Shown: one piece after another, positions 14,311 to 21,907 of the stretch | How the letters are laid out: each line of letters begins with the position of its first letter | How positions within the stretch are numbered: position 1 is the stretch's first letter | Assembly: GCF_016803395.1 (NCBI RefSeq) | Contig: NZ_JAEVHL010000045.1 | Span: 1 to 34,190 of the forward strand | Length of the DNA: 34,190 bases | Direction: 5' to 3' | DNA from: Micromonospora tarensis | Lineage (GTDB): Bacteria; Actinomycetota; Actinomycetes; Mycobacteriales; Micromonosporaceae | Notes under the pieces: model-generated | What the model saw: only the letters and a program-made list of their open reading frames with translations | What the model was told of the DNA's origin: nothing | The model's database searches: none | Made by a program: the position numbers and the translations under genes

Positions 14311-15043
14311 AGGTGGACCGCGCCCACAGGTAGCCGACGAGTGCGATGGCGACGCACCAGGCCAGGGCGGGGATCACGTCGCCGGCCGACGGCGTGCCGT
14401 TGAGGAGTCCCCGCAGCGTCTCGATGATCGGCGTGAAGGGCTGGTACTCCGCGAACTCCCGGAGACCGGGCCCCATCTTGTCCGCCGGCACGATCGCGCT
14501 GCTGAAGAACGGCAGCATGACCAACGGTACGGAGGCCAGCCCGGCCGTCTCCGGCGACTTCGCCGACAGGCCCAGGGCGACCGTCAGCCAACCCGCGGCG
14601 ACGCCGAGCAGCACGATGACGCCGATCGCGCCGAGCCAGCCGACAAGGCTCGCCGCCGGGCTGAACCCGAGCAGGAACGCCACCCCGACCAGGGCCGCGA
14701 TGGCGACCAGGTTGGTCAGCACGCTGGCGACGACGTGGCCGGTCAGCACCGCGCCACGGGAGACGTGCATGACCTTGAACCGGTTGATGATGCCCTTCGT
14801 CATGTCGGAGTTGACCGCCGTCGCGGTGGACCCCAACCCGTAGCAGACCGCCAACAGCATCAGGCCGGGAGTGGCGTAGTCGATGTAGTCGACGCCGACG
14901 TTGAAGGCGTCACCGAACATGTAGACGAACATCAACATGATGACGATCGGCATCAGGACCGCGTTGAACACCGAGGTCGGGTTGCGGGCGATGTGCTTGA
15001 AGTTGCGACGCAACATGACGATCGAGTGGGACTTGGCGCTCAT
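14294..15043 (-). CDS. ABC-2 type transporter permease (DrrB-like)
   Basis: 249 aa from ATG 15043 with AGGAGG 10 nt upstream. Six membrane segments of the ABC-2 fold are visible (for example VLMPIVIMLMFVYMFG, GLMLLAVCYGLGSTA, LVAIAALVGVAFLLGF, IGVIVLLGVAAGWL). MTKGIINRFKVMHVSRGAVL and SVPLVMLPFFSSAIVPADKM are DrrB-family signatures. It overlaps the ATPase stop by ATGA, so the pair is coupled 1:1. Such DrrAB systems export amphiphilic drugs such as daunorubicin; the substrate here is unknown. The 3' end overlaps the regulator fragment on the other strand. Confidence 0.92.
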   Translation of the reverse strand: MSAKSHSIVMLRRNFKHIARNPTSVFNAVLMPIVIMLMFVYMFGDAFNVGVDYIDYATPGLMLLAVCYGLGSTATAVNSDMTKGIINRFKVMHVSRGAVLTGHVVASVLTNLVAIAALVGVAFLLGFSPAASLVGWLGAIGVIVLLGVAAGWLTVALGLSAKSPETAGLASVPLVMLPFFSSAIVPADKMGPGLREFAEYQPFTPIIETLRGLLNGTPSAGDVIPALAWCVAIALVGYLWARSTFTKRA

Positions 15044-15984
15044 TTCGCGGAAACCTCCTGGGTGCGGTTGCCCGTCAGGGCGAGGAAGACGTCGTCGAGG
15101 TCCGGGGTCTGCACGGAAAATCCCTCGGCGTTGATCGCGTACTCGTCGAGCCGGTCCAGCAGGGCACGCAGCGAGGCCGTCCCGCCGTCGCTGGGAACCC
15201 GCAGGGCCAGCGCGTCGTCGTCGCGCGTGGAGCCGGTGAGCACCCGGGCTGCCGCGTCGAGTTCCGCGACGGTGGCGAACCGGAGTCGAACGTGCGTGCC
15301 GGGGATCTGGCGCTTGAGCTCGTCGGGCGTGCCCTGGGCGACCAGGCGGCCCTGGTCGAGCACGGCGATCCGGTCGGCGAGCTGGTCGGCTTCCTCGAGG
15401 TACTGGGTGGTGAGGAAGATCGTCACTCCGTCGTCCACCAGGTCCCGGATGATCGACCACATGGTGCGGCGGCTCCGCGGGTCGAGGCCCGTCGTCGGCT
15501 CGTCCAGGAAGATGATGCGCGGGTCGCCGACCAGCGTCATCGCCAGATCCAGCTTGCGGCGCATCCCGCCGGAGTAGGTCGACACCGGCTTCTGTGCCGA
15601 CCCGACCAGGTCGAACCGCTCCAGCAGCTCCGCGACGACCCGCTTGCCGTCCCTGGCGGGCAACTGACCGAGGTCCACCATCAGTTGCAGGTTCTCCTGG
15701 CCGGTCAGCAACTCGTCCACCGCCGCGAACTGGCCGGTGACGCCGATCGCCGCGCGTACCGCCTTGGCCTGGGTGGCGGCGTCGTGCCCGGCCACACGTA
15801 CGGTCCCGGCGTCGGCCCGCACCAACGTCGTCAGCACGTTCACCGTCGTCGTCTTACCTGCGCCGTTCGGGCCGAGTAGGGAGAAGATCGTGCCCGCCTG
15901 GACGTCCAGGTCGATGCCATCGAGCACGACCTTGTCCTGGTAGGCCTTCCGCAGTCCGGAGACCGCAATCGCTGAACTCGTCAT
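15040..15984 (-). CDS. ABC transporter ATP-binding protein (DrrA-like)
   Basis: 314 aa from ATG 15984 (GGTGG upstream). Walker A is GPNGAGKTT (38-46), the signature is YSGGM (137-141), Walker B is RIIFLDEP (156-163), and the switch region reads LTTQYLEEAD with Gln194 in the H-loop position, as is usual in DrrA proteins. The C-terminal 85 residues are the DrrA-specific regulatory tail (LDDVFLALTG). It powers export through the coupled permease. Its promoter region holds 11-bp-spaced direct repeats (16017-16034), a SARP-type arrangement, and an AfsR/SARP-like fragment lies at the other end of the operon. Confidence 0.94.
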   Translation of the reverse strand: MTSSAIAVSGLRKAYQDKVVLDGIDLDVQAGTIFSLLGPNGAGKTTTVNVLTTLVRADAGTVRVAGHDAATQAKAVRAAIGVTGQFAAVDELLTGQENLQLMVDLGQLPARDGKRVVAELLERFDLVGSAQKPVSTYSGGMRRKLDLAMTLVGDPRIIFLDEPTTGLDPRSRRTMWSIIRDLVDDGVTIFLTTQYLEEADQLADRIAVLDQGRLVAQGTPDELKRQIPGTHVRLRFATVAELDAAARVLTGSTRDDDALALRVPSDGGTASLRALLDRLDEYAINAEGFSVQTPDLDDVFLALTGNRTQEVSAK

Positions 15985-16016
15985 GTGACCACCATCGGTG
16001 GCCGACCTGTCACCCC

Positions 16017-16045
16017 CCTGACATGGTCCTGACACGGTCACTGAC
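16017..16045 (-). promoter_or_regulatory. Direct heptamer repeats upstream of the ABC exporter
   Basis: CCTGACA occurs at 16017-16023 and 16028-16034 (period 11 bp), with a third degenerate TGAC at 16042-16045. On the coding (minus) strand these read TGTCAGG-N4-TGTCAGG, 33-67 nt before the ATPase start. SARP regulators bind heptamers spaced 4 bp apart on one helix face. I cannot place a convincing -10. Confidence 0.35.
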
Positions 16046-16126
16046 GCCGGTTCGGGCCCGCGGCGGCGCGTCGGGTGGTTCCGGCCGCACCTCCGCTCGG
16101 ACTAGTGTCCGGCGTGGAGGTGGTCC

Positions 16127-16495
16127 GTGTTCACCGAGGCCTTCCCGATCGTGACGACACCTGACCTGCCGCGACTGATCGCGTTCTACCAGGACGTGGT
16201 CGGCTTCGAGCTGACCTACCGGTTCCCCGAGGAGGGCGTTCCGGAGTTCGTCGCCCTCCGGCTGGGCAGCAGCGAACTCGGCCTGGCCGCCAACCCGGAG
16301 GCCGGCGGGCCGGCCGACTCGCACCGGTGGGAGCTGTGCGTCTACGCCGACGACTGCGATGCCGCCGTGAACACCCTGCGCGCAGGCGGTGCGAGGGTCA
16401 CCGAAGAGCCGGTCGACCAGCCGTGGGGTGAGCGGTCCGCCCGGGTCACGGACCCCGACGGCAACCGCCTGTTGGTGCTGTCCCGCCTGCCGTGA
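16127..16495 (+). CDS. VOC (glyoxalase/bleomycin-resistance) family protein
   Basis: 122 aa from GTG 16127 behind GGAGGTGG; TAGTGT at 16103-16108 may be its -10. Two beta-alpha-beta-beta-beta modules are visible: FPIVTTPDLPRLIAFYQDVV-GFELTYRFPE and ELCVYADDCDAAVNTLRAGG ending WGERSARVTDPDGNRLLVLS. The fold binds a metal or ligand between modules, and members include glyoxalase I, dioxygenases and antibiotic-binding proteins. The position beside an exporter is consistent with a resistance role, but nothing identifies a ligand. Confidence 0.85.
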   Translation: MFTEAFPIVTTPDLPRLIAFYQDVVGFELTYRFPEEGVPEFVALRLGSSELGLAANPEAGGPADSHRWELCVYADDCDAAVNTLRAGGARVTEEPVDQPWGERSARVTDPDGNRLLVLSRLP

Positions 16496-16507
16496 TCACG
16501 ACGGCCG

Positions 16508-17152
16508 TCACCGTTTCCAGAACAGCAGGTGGGTTACTCCGCTGGGGCTGGGCACCGATTCGAGGTGGAAGCGGTCGAGCAACTCGCTGGGGCTGTCCCA
16601 CAGGCGTTCGCCCCGGTGCAGGTCGACGGGCGCGACGACGATGTGCATCGTGTCGACCAGATCGGCCTCGATGAACTCGCGGATGGTCGCCACCCCACCA
16701 CCGAGGCGTACGTCCCGACCGGCGGCTGCCTGCTTCGCCTGGGCCAGCGCCTCGGCCGGGCTGGCGTCGAGGAAGTGGAACGTGGTGTCGGCCAGGGTGA
16801 ACGACGGCCGCTCGTGGTGGGTGAGCACGAAGACCGGCGTGTGGAACGGGGGGTTGTCCCCCCACCACCCCTGCCACTCGTGGTTCTCCCAGGGGCCACG
16901 CTGGGGGCCGAACTTGTTGCGACCCATGATCTCGGCACCGATGTTGCACTCGGCGTCGCGGGTCAGGTAGTCGTCCAGGCCGCGACTGCCACCCGGCTCG
17001 GTGCGATACACGAAGCTGGCGGTGGCCGAACGCCAGGAGAACAACGGGTCGGGGTCCGCGTGGCCGAAGGGTCGTTCCAGGCTCTGCCCCTCCCCGGTGC
17101 CGAACCCGTCGCGCGAAACGTTGAAGCACTGCACCCGTAACAGTTGCGGCAT
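16508..17152 (-). CDS. Dihydrofolate reductase-fold (RibD C-terminal-like) reductase
   Basis: 214 aa from ATG 17152 with AAGGAGGG upstream. MPQLLRVQCFNVSRDGFGTG opens the DHFR fold; AECNIGAEIMGRNKFG, TPVFVLTHHERPSF and GRDVRLGGGVATIREFIEAD are the family blocks around the NADPH site. These DHFR-like proteins are stand-alone reductases of unknown substrate, distinct from FolA. It is the second of a tandem pair, 31 nt after its paralogue, with its own ribosome-binding site. Confidence 0.88.
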   Translation of the reverse strand: MPQLLRVQCFNVSRDGFGTGEGQSLERPFGHADPDPLFSWRSATASFVYRTEPGGSRGLDDYLTRDAECNIGAEIMGRNKFGPQRGPWENHEWQGWWGDNPPFHTPVFVLTHHERPSFTLADTTFHFLDASPAEALAQAKQAAAGRDVRLGGGVATIREFIEADLVDTMHIVVAPVDLHRGERLWDSPSELLDRFHLESVPSPSGVTHLLFWKR

Positions 17153-17183
17153 GGTGTCCCTCCTTCGGTTCGATGAGCCGTGG

Positions 17184-17894
17184 TCAGTTGATGGTCTTCG
17201 TCGGCCCGCCGCCGCTGCCCCGATCGTCGAGCAGGAGCGGGGCGCGACCACGCACCGCGTACCGGATGTGGGTGACCTCCGGGTCGTGGATGACGCAAGT
17301 GGGGTTCAGCTCGATCGCCTCCTTGTCGCCCAGGTCGAGGTCCGCGTCGAACAGTCGCAGACCGGTGCCGAGCACGACCGGGACGATGTGCAGCTCCAAC
17401 TCGTCGAGCAGACCAGCCTTGATCACCTGCCGTACCAGGCTGCCGCCCCCGGCCACCGCGACGTTCTTGCCGCCGGCTACCGCGCGCGCCTGCTCGACGG
17501 CGCTGGCCACGCCATCCGTGACGTAGGTGAAGCTGGTGCCCCCACCGCGCAGCAGCGGCTGGCGTGGGCGGTGGGTGACGACGAAGACCGGTGCGCGGAA
17601 CGGCGGCACCTCGCCCCAGGGCAGCTCACCCCCGTCGAACATCCGACGCCCCATCACGTACGCGCCGGCGGCCGAGAACGACTCGGCGACCACCTCCGAG
17701 TTGGCGTCCTGGTCGCCACCGGCGAAGCCCTGTCGTTCTCGCCAGGCCATCGCGTTGCTCACCCAGCGGGTGACCCGGAAGAAGCCGGCAGCCTCGGTCG
17801 ACTCCATCCAGTCGCCGTCGCCCTCGCCGTCGAAGCGTGGGCCGGCGTAGAACCCGTCCACCGACACCGACAGCTGTGCGGTCACCTTCGTCAT
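17184..17894 (-). CDS. Dihydrofolate reductase-fold reductase, paralogue
   Basis: 236 aa from ATG 17894 with AAAGGA upstream. It opens MTKVTAQLSVSVDGFYAGPR and has AYVMGRRMFDGGE, PVFVVTHRPRQPL, NVAVAGGGSLVRQVIKAGLL and ELHIVPVVLGTGLRLF, the DHFR/RibD C-terminal motifs including the GGG NADPH loop. It shares layout with the downstream gene but is divergent in sequence, so the pair is an old duplication or two recruits. A near-perfect 18-bp palindrome sits between its presumed promoter and the ribosome-binding site. Confidence 0.88.
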   Translation of the reverse strand: MTKVTAQLSVSVDGFYAGPRFDGEGDGDWMESTEAAGFFRVTRWVSNAMAWRERQGFAGGDQDANSEVVAESFSAAGAYVMGRRMFDGGELPWGEVPPFRAPVFVVTHRPRQPLLRGGGTSFTYVTDGVASAVEQARAVAGGKNVAVAGGGSLVRQVIKAGLLDELELHIVPVVLGTGLRLFDADLDLGDKEAIELNPTCVIHDPEVTHIRYAVRGRAPLLLDDRGSGGGPTKTIN

Positions 17895-17917
17895 CGCGGT
17901 TGGTCCTTTCCTCTGGT

Positions 17918-17935
17918 GGCACCTGTTCAGGTGTC
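17918..17935. promoter_or_regulatory. Operator-like palindrome before the DHFR-fold pair
   Basis: GGCACCTGTTCAGGTGTC has arms GGCACCTG and CAGGTGTC around TT, with only one G-T mismatch. It lies 24-41 nt upstream of the start at 17894, where a repressor would block transcription. No regulator gene is adjacent. The rest of the 244-nt gap up to 18138 shows nothing else clear. Confidence 0.45.
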
Positions 17936-18138
17936 ACTCACCGAGGGGTCGGAACCGAACGGGACGACCCTACCGGGAAGCCGTGTGACGTGGGTCACTC
18001 GCGACCTCGGCTGCCAGGCACCACGTACCGGCGCGTTCCGGGTCGCGTGACCAGCGCACCCGCGGCAGCTCCTCGGGCCGGGGCGGCCAGTCGCGGTAAT
18101 CCGCGGACCGGGGCCGGTCGGGATGCGGAACGGCCGGT

Positions 18139-18633
18139 CTAGCCGGCGGGTTGCCTGAGCCACGAGGTGCCGGATGGCGCGTAGCCGTGGCGGCGGTAGA
18201 AGCGCACCGCGTCGGCGTTCTGGTGGTGGATGCCCGCCGACAGGTTCATGATCCCGTGTTGGCTCGCCCACCGGTCCGCCGCGTCGAGCAGCGCCGAGCC
18301 GACCCCCCGGCCCCGGGCCTCGCTCAGCACCACCGTGTGGATCTGCGCCGACGGCTCGGGGCGCAGGATCTGGTGTGCGGGCGGTTCGGGCAGGCGCAGC
18401 ACCTCGACCATCCCGAGGACCTGCCCGCAGTGCTCGGCCACGAGAACGGCGTTCCGGCCGGCCTCCTCGCCGAGGACGGCGGTGAAGTGCTTGATGACCG
18501 CCTCGCGCTGCGGCAACCGGTAGGTGTCGGGGTCGAGGGCGAGGTGCGCCTCGGCGTTCGCCAGGCGCAGTTCCACCAGCGCCGGCAGGTCGGAAGGGCT
18601 CGCCGGCCGCACGGCCGGCCCGGTCCTCGGCAT
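18139..18633 (-). CDS. GNAT family N-acetyltransferase
   Basis: 164 aa from ATG 18633. The acetyl-CoA-binding motif A is seen as IHTVVLSEARGRGVGSALLD (about residues 98-117), and motif B as LSAGIHHQNADAVRFYRRHG with YAPSGTSW. N-terminal AVRPASPSDLPALVELRLAN is the usual first strand and helix. Substrate unknown. The start is chosen because TAGCAT stands 7 nt before the ATG and no Shine-Dalgarno exists, implying leaderless translation. It is divergent from the LLM gene with only 48 bp between starts. Confidence 0.9.
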   Translation of the reverse strand: MPRTGPAVRPASPSDLPALVELRLANAEAHLALDPDTYRLPQREAVIKHFTAVLGEEAGRNAVLVAEHCGQVLGMVEVLRLPEPPAHQILRPEPSAQIHTVVLSEARGRGVGSALLDAADRWASQHGIMNLSAGIHHQNADAVRFYRRHGYAPSGTSWLRQPAG

Positions 18634-18640
18634 GACCGTG

Positions 18641-18674
18641 ATGCTAGGGCGGCCAGGTCCGCCACGGCTAGGCT
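18641..18674. promoter_or_regulatory. Divergent leaderless promoters for the GNAT and LLM genes
   Basis: On the minus strand TAGCAT (18646-18641) is 7 nt before ATG 18633. On the plus strand TAGGCT (18669-18674) is 7 nt before ATG 18682. The -35 regions would each fall near the other promoter's -10, so the two cannot easily be occupied at once. Confidence 0.5.
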
Positions 18675-18681
18675 GGCGATC

Positions 18682-19563
18682 ATGCGGATTGGCATCGTGA
18701 TCCTGCCGGACCAGCGTTGGACGGAGTCGCAGCGTCGTTGGCGGCAGGTCGACGAGTGGGGCTTCGACCACGCCTGGACGTACGACCACCTGGGCTGGCG
18801 GGACCTGGTCGACGGCCCGTGGTTCGACTCGATGTCCACGCTGACCGCCGCGGCCACGGTGACGTCCCGGATTCGGCTGGGCACCCTCGTGGCGTCGCCG
18901 AACTTCCGGCATCCGGCCGCGTTCGCCCGGCAGATCACCACTGTGGACGACGTCTCCGCCGGTCGACTGCTGCTCGGTCTGGGCGCGGGCGGCATCGGCT
19001 TCGACTCGGCGGTGCTCGGCGGCGAGACACTGCCGCCTCGGCAGCGGGTCGACCGGTTCGCCGAGTTCATCGAACTGCTGGACCTGATCCTGCGGGAGGA
19101 CGGCACCACCTGGCGTGGTGACTGGTTCGCCGCGGTGGACGCCCGCAACAACCCCGGCTGCGTGCAGCGGCCCCGGGTGCCGTTCGTGGTGGCCGCCAAC
19201 GGCCCCCGGTCGATGCGGTTGGTGGCCCGCTTCGGGCAGGGGTGGGTGACCACCGGCACGGGTGACGACAACGACCTGGCGGGCTGGTGGGCCAGCGTGT
19301 CGGCGCTGTCCGCGCGGATGGACCGGGCACTGGACGAGGCCGGTCGCGACCCGGCCAGCCTCGACCGCTACCTGTCGCTGGACGCGGCACCGGTCTTCTC
19401 GCTCAGCAGCGCGCAGTTCTTCGCCGACCAGGTGGGCCGGGCCGCCGAGCTGGGCTTCACCGACGTGGTGACGCACTGGCCCCGGGCCAGCAGTTGGTAC
19501 GCCGGCGACGAGGCCATCCTGGTGGACGTGGCGACGCGACTGCTGCCACAACTGCGCGGCTGA
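18682..19563 (+). CDS. LLM-class (luciferase-like, probably F420-dependent) oxidoreductase
   Basis: 293 aa. MRIGIVILPDQRWTESQRRW, then WGFDHAWTYDHLGWRD, RIRLGTLVASPNFRHPAAFA and RLLLGLGAGGIGFDS are the TIM-barrel signatures of the bacterial luciferase-like family; PRVPFVVAANGPRSMRLVAR is the later conserved block. Actinobacterial members of this subtype usually use F420. Length is slightly short but complete. The leaderless start at 18682 is preferred over longer in-frame starts, which would run antisense through the GNAT gene. Confidence 0.88.
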   Translation: MRIGIVILPDQRWTESQRRWRQVDEWGFDHAWTYDHLGWRDLVDGPWFDSMSTLTAAATVTSRIRLGTLVASPNFRHPAAFARQITTVDDVSAGRLLLGLGAGGIGFDSAVLGGETLPPRQRVDRFAEFIELLDLILREDGTTWRGDWFAAVDARNNPGCVQRPRVPFVVAANGPRSMRLVARFGQGWVTTGTGDDNDLAGWWASVSALSARMDRALDEAGRDPASLDRYLSLDAAPVFSLSSAQFFADQVGRAAELGFTDVVTHWPRASSWYAGDEAILVDVATRLLPQLRG

Positions 19564-19621
19564 GCACGCCGCAGCCATCCCCGGCGGAAACCCAGCAGCC
19601 GCACCCGGCCGGGGCGCCGCC

Positions 19622-20053
19622 TCAGGTGCCGAGGTCGCCGCTCGCCACGCCGCCCGCACCGGCGGAGACCAGGCGTAGCCGGAGGCAGACGATCGGGGTG
19701 TCGCCGTCCACCGGCGTGCCGAGCCGCGCCCAGTGGGCCGAGTGCCCGGCCCGCCACTCCTCGATCGAGCGGTCACCCTCACCCTCGGCGCGGGCGAACT
19801 CCCAGGGCACGTCGGCGAACCGGACCACCTCGACTCCGGTGATCTCGACGACGCCGGCCAGTGCGTCGTCGTCGTCGACCAGGGCCAGTCGTTCGCCGAC
19901 GCGCTCCAACTCCTCGCCTTCCTCCGCGTACTCGGCGAGCCGGCCGGCGGTCGCGGTCTTCACGCCGGCCAGCACCAGCGTGTTGAGGGTTGCTCGCAAC
20001 TCGCCGGGGGTGCCGAGGGCGAGGGTGCGTAGTTCGCCGATCCGAGGCCACAT
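19622..20053 (-). CDS. ASCH domain protein
   Basis: 143 aa from ATG 20053 (MWPRIGELRTLALGTPGELR). KTATAGRLAEYAEEGEELER-VGERLALVDDDDALAGVVEI with VVRFADVPWEFARAEGEG is the ASCH beta-barrel, related to PUA domains and thought to bind RNA or act on nucleosides; YqfB-type members are amidohydrolases. No Shine-Dalgarno, but TAGCCT (20066-20061) is 7 nt before the ATG, so leaderless. Function cannot be narrowed further. Confidence 0.85.
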   Translation of the reverse strand: MWPRIGELRTLALGTPGELRATLNTLVLAGVKTATAGRLAEYAEEGEELERVGERLALVDDDDALAGVVEITGVEVVRFADVPWEFARAEGEGDRSIEEWRAGHSAHWARLGTPVDGDTPIVCLRLRLVSAGAGGVASGDLGT

Positions 20054-20110
20054 CCTGCCGAGGCTAGGCCAGCCCGGCCCGAGCCGCCGCCGCAATACGA
20101 TTGGCCCTGC

Positions 20111-21163
20111 TCAGATCAGCTGGCCGGCGTAGCCGGGTGCGGTGAGCAACCGGTCGTCCGCGGTGGTGGCATGCGCGTCGAGGACCGCGTCGGCCAGCTT
20201 GACCACGTGCTCGTCGCCGTGCCGCGCCGCGCGGGCGAAGACCTCGGCCGGGGTCCCGGGGGTCACGGCCGGCGGCGCGATCCCGTCGGTCGGGGCGTAC
20301 ACCGAGGTGATGGCCGCCGTCGCGGCCCAGGCCGCGGCGAGGCTCGGCGCCCACAGCGCCCGGTCCAGTGCCGGCAGGGTACGCAGCACCGCGGTCGGCG
20401 CGGTTACCGCGTGCACCAGCATGACCGGTTCGGCGTGCCCGAACCGCAGGTAGTCCAGGCCGGCCCGGTGCACCAACGTGGTGAGCCCACGCTGCGCCTC
20501 GGCCGGGCTCCGCGCGGGGCGCAGGGTGGTGAGCGCCGGCTCCCACCGGGGTACGGCCGGCAGCCGGCCCAGCCGATCCCGGACGCCCCCGGTCTGGTCG
20601 TCGATCCGGGGCAGCCCGGCCAGCGCGGCGTCCACGTCCACGTCGGTTCCGTCCGTTTCCGGCCGGCCCGGATCCTCGGCGAAGAGCTGTTCGGTGCCGG
20701 GGACGGGCAGCCAGCGGGCCGCCCAGTAGCCGAGCGCCTGGCCCAACTCGGCGAGCCGCCGTGGGTTGGCGTCTGCTCTGTCGAGTGCCCGTACGGCGTG
20801 CCCGACCCGGATCACCCCGTGGGTGGCGCCGGCGGCGATGCCCGGCAGCAGCCGGGGCCACCAGGTGCCGAGCACGTCGCGCCACGGGTGTTCGCGTAGC
20901 TGCCGGTCGAAGTACGCCAGCCAGTCACCGGCCCGTTTCGGGTCGCCCAGCGCCTCCCGCCAGTCGTCGATCGGGTGCAGCCCCCGGGGCAGCTCGTCGA
21001 GTCGGCCCAGGTAGTCGTCGAGCCAGCGGTGCACTCGTTGCTGGTGCCCGTGCCGGACCAGCGCCTCGACGGCCATCGGCCCGTGGTTGGACAACCAGCC
21101 CTCGAACTCGGGGCCGGTGCGGTGCAGCCGCTCGTACGCCTCGTCCAGGATTCCGTCAGTCAT
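20111..21163 (-). CDS. Questin oxidase-like protein (DUF4243)
   Basis: 350 aa from ATG 21163. The family's N-terminal block is clear (LDEAYERLHRTGPEFEGWLS, then NHGPMAVEALVRHG), followed by WRDVLGTWWPRLLPGIAAGA-THGVIRVGHAVRAL and a C-terminal HGDEHVVKLADAVL. Fungal questin oxidase (GedK) carries out a Baeyer-Villiger-type ring cleavage of an anthraquinone; bacterial homologues are mostly uncharacterised, so the name indicates homology only. The gene has a promoter with an unusually long spacer that overlaps the stop of the upstream phosphoribosyltransferase gene. Confidence 0.82.
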   Translation of the reverse strand: MTDGILDEAYERLHRTGPEFEGWLSNHGPMAVEALVRHGHQQRVHRWLDDYLGRLDELPRGLHPIDDWREALGDPKRAGDWLAYFDRQLREHPWRDVLGTWWPRLLPGIAAGATHGVIRVGHAVRALDRADANPRRLAELGQALGYWAARWLPVPGTEQLFAEDPGRPETDGTDVDVDAALAGLPRIDDQTGGVRDRLGRLPAVPRWEPALTTLRPARSPAEAQRGLTTLVHRAGLDYLRFGHAEPVMLVHAVTAPTAVLRTLPALDRALWAPSLAAAWAATAAITSVYAPTDGIAPPAVTPGTPAEVFARAARHGDEHVVKLADAVLDAHATTADDRLLTAPGYAGQLI

Positions 21164-21169
21164 CAATCG

Positions 21170-21200
21170 ATCGTCGGTGTTGAACCTCGCTTGAGGTCAA
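21170..21200 (-). promoter_or_regulatory. Long-spacer (MerR-type) promoter of the questin oxidase-like gene
   Basis: On the minus strand TTGACC (21200-21195) and GACGAT (21175-21170) are 19 bp apart, and the ATG follows after 6 nt, so the transcript would be leaderless. ACCTC-AAGC-GAGGT forms a dyad over the -35 and early spacer. A 19-bp spacer plus dyad is the hallmark of MerR/SoxR-controlled promoters. No MerR gene is in the window. Confidence 0.4.
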
Positions 21201-21748
21201 GCCGGCAGCTCCGCCGCGTTGATCAGGCCGGTGATCCGTAGCGCGGCCACGACCTCGGGCGGGCAGTCCACGGCGACCACCGAGCTGCCCAGCACCTCGG
21301 CGCCGCGCGCCGCGCAGATGTCGTAGATGGCGCGCAGTTGGGCGCCGGTGCGCACCCAGTCGTCCACCACCAGCACCCGGTCGCCGGGGCCGACGTGCCG
21401 GTCCCGCACGGCCAGGTCCACCTGTCGGCCCCGGTAGTCCGGTGGGCTCTGCGCCCAGGTCAGCGGCCCGGCCGGCAGTCGTCCGTCGCCGGGTTTGTGT
21501 GCGGCCACGAAGCCGACCCCGAGTGCGGTGGCGGCCAACGGCCCGAGCAGCAGCCCGGTGACGGCCGGGGCGAGCACCACCGTCGGCCGGGCGGCCCGGT
21601 ACGGCGCCACCAGGGCCGGGCCCAACGCGGCCAGCACGGCCGGGTCCCGCCACCAACCGGAGATGTCGCTGACCAGGTGGCTGGCGCCCGGTCCGGGGTC
21701 GATCCACTGGAACAGGGCGGTCAGGCGTCGGGTCAGCTCAGCGGACAT
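21197..21748 (-). CDS. Phosphoribosyltransferase family protein
   Basis: 183 aa from ATG 21748 (GGATGAGC upstream). The PRPP-binding loop is [14 protein letters not shown] (about residues 127-140), with a flexible-loop region earlier ([13 protein letters not shown]). It resembles adenine/xanthine-type PRTases or ComF-like proteins in size, but the N-terminal half ([20 protein letters not shown]) is of a lineage-specific type. It would transfer phosphoribose to a purine-like base; the base is unknown. The following questin oxidase-like gene has its own promoter. Confidence 0.8.
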   Translation of the reverse strand: MSAELTRRLTALFQWIDPGPGASHLVSDISGWWRDPAVLAALGPALVAPYRAARPTVVLAPAVTGLLLGPLAATALGVGFVAAHKPGDGRLPAGPLTWAQSPPDYRGRQVDLAVRDRHVGPGDRVLVVDDWVRTGAQLRAIYDICAARGAEVLGSSVVAVDCPPEVVAALRITGLINAAELPA

Positions 21749-21866
21749 CCGCTCATCCTGCGGTACGGGTGGTCGGCGCGCCGGCACCCGGGCCGGCCGG
21801 CCCACCCCGGGTCGGATGATCGGCTACACGTACCCGTGCAAATACGGGCATACCACAATGATCACG

Positions 21867-21897
21867 TTGACTTCGGAAGTGCTTCTCTCGTTACGGT
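21867..21897 (+). promoter_or_regulatory. Predicted promoter of the RlpA-like gene
   Basis: TTGACT (21867-21872) is followed by TACGGT (21892-21897) after 19 bp, or TTACGG after 18. Transcription would start near 21904. A small dyad CCCGT/ACGGG (21833-21848) lies upstream. Confidence 0.4.
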
Positions 21898-21907
21898 CCG
21901 ACCCGGT

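Noticed and set aside
18139..19782. 547-codon minus-strand frame from 19782 through the GNAT gene
   Set aside because: Only the last 164 codons match a protein family (GNAT); the earlier part is antisense to the LLM oxidoreductase.
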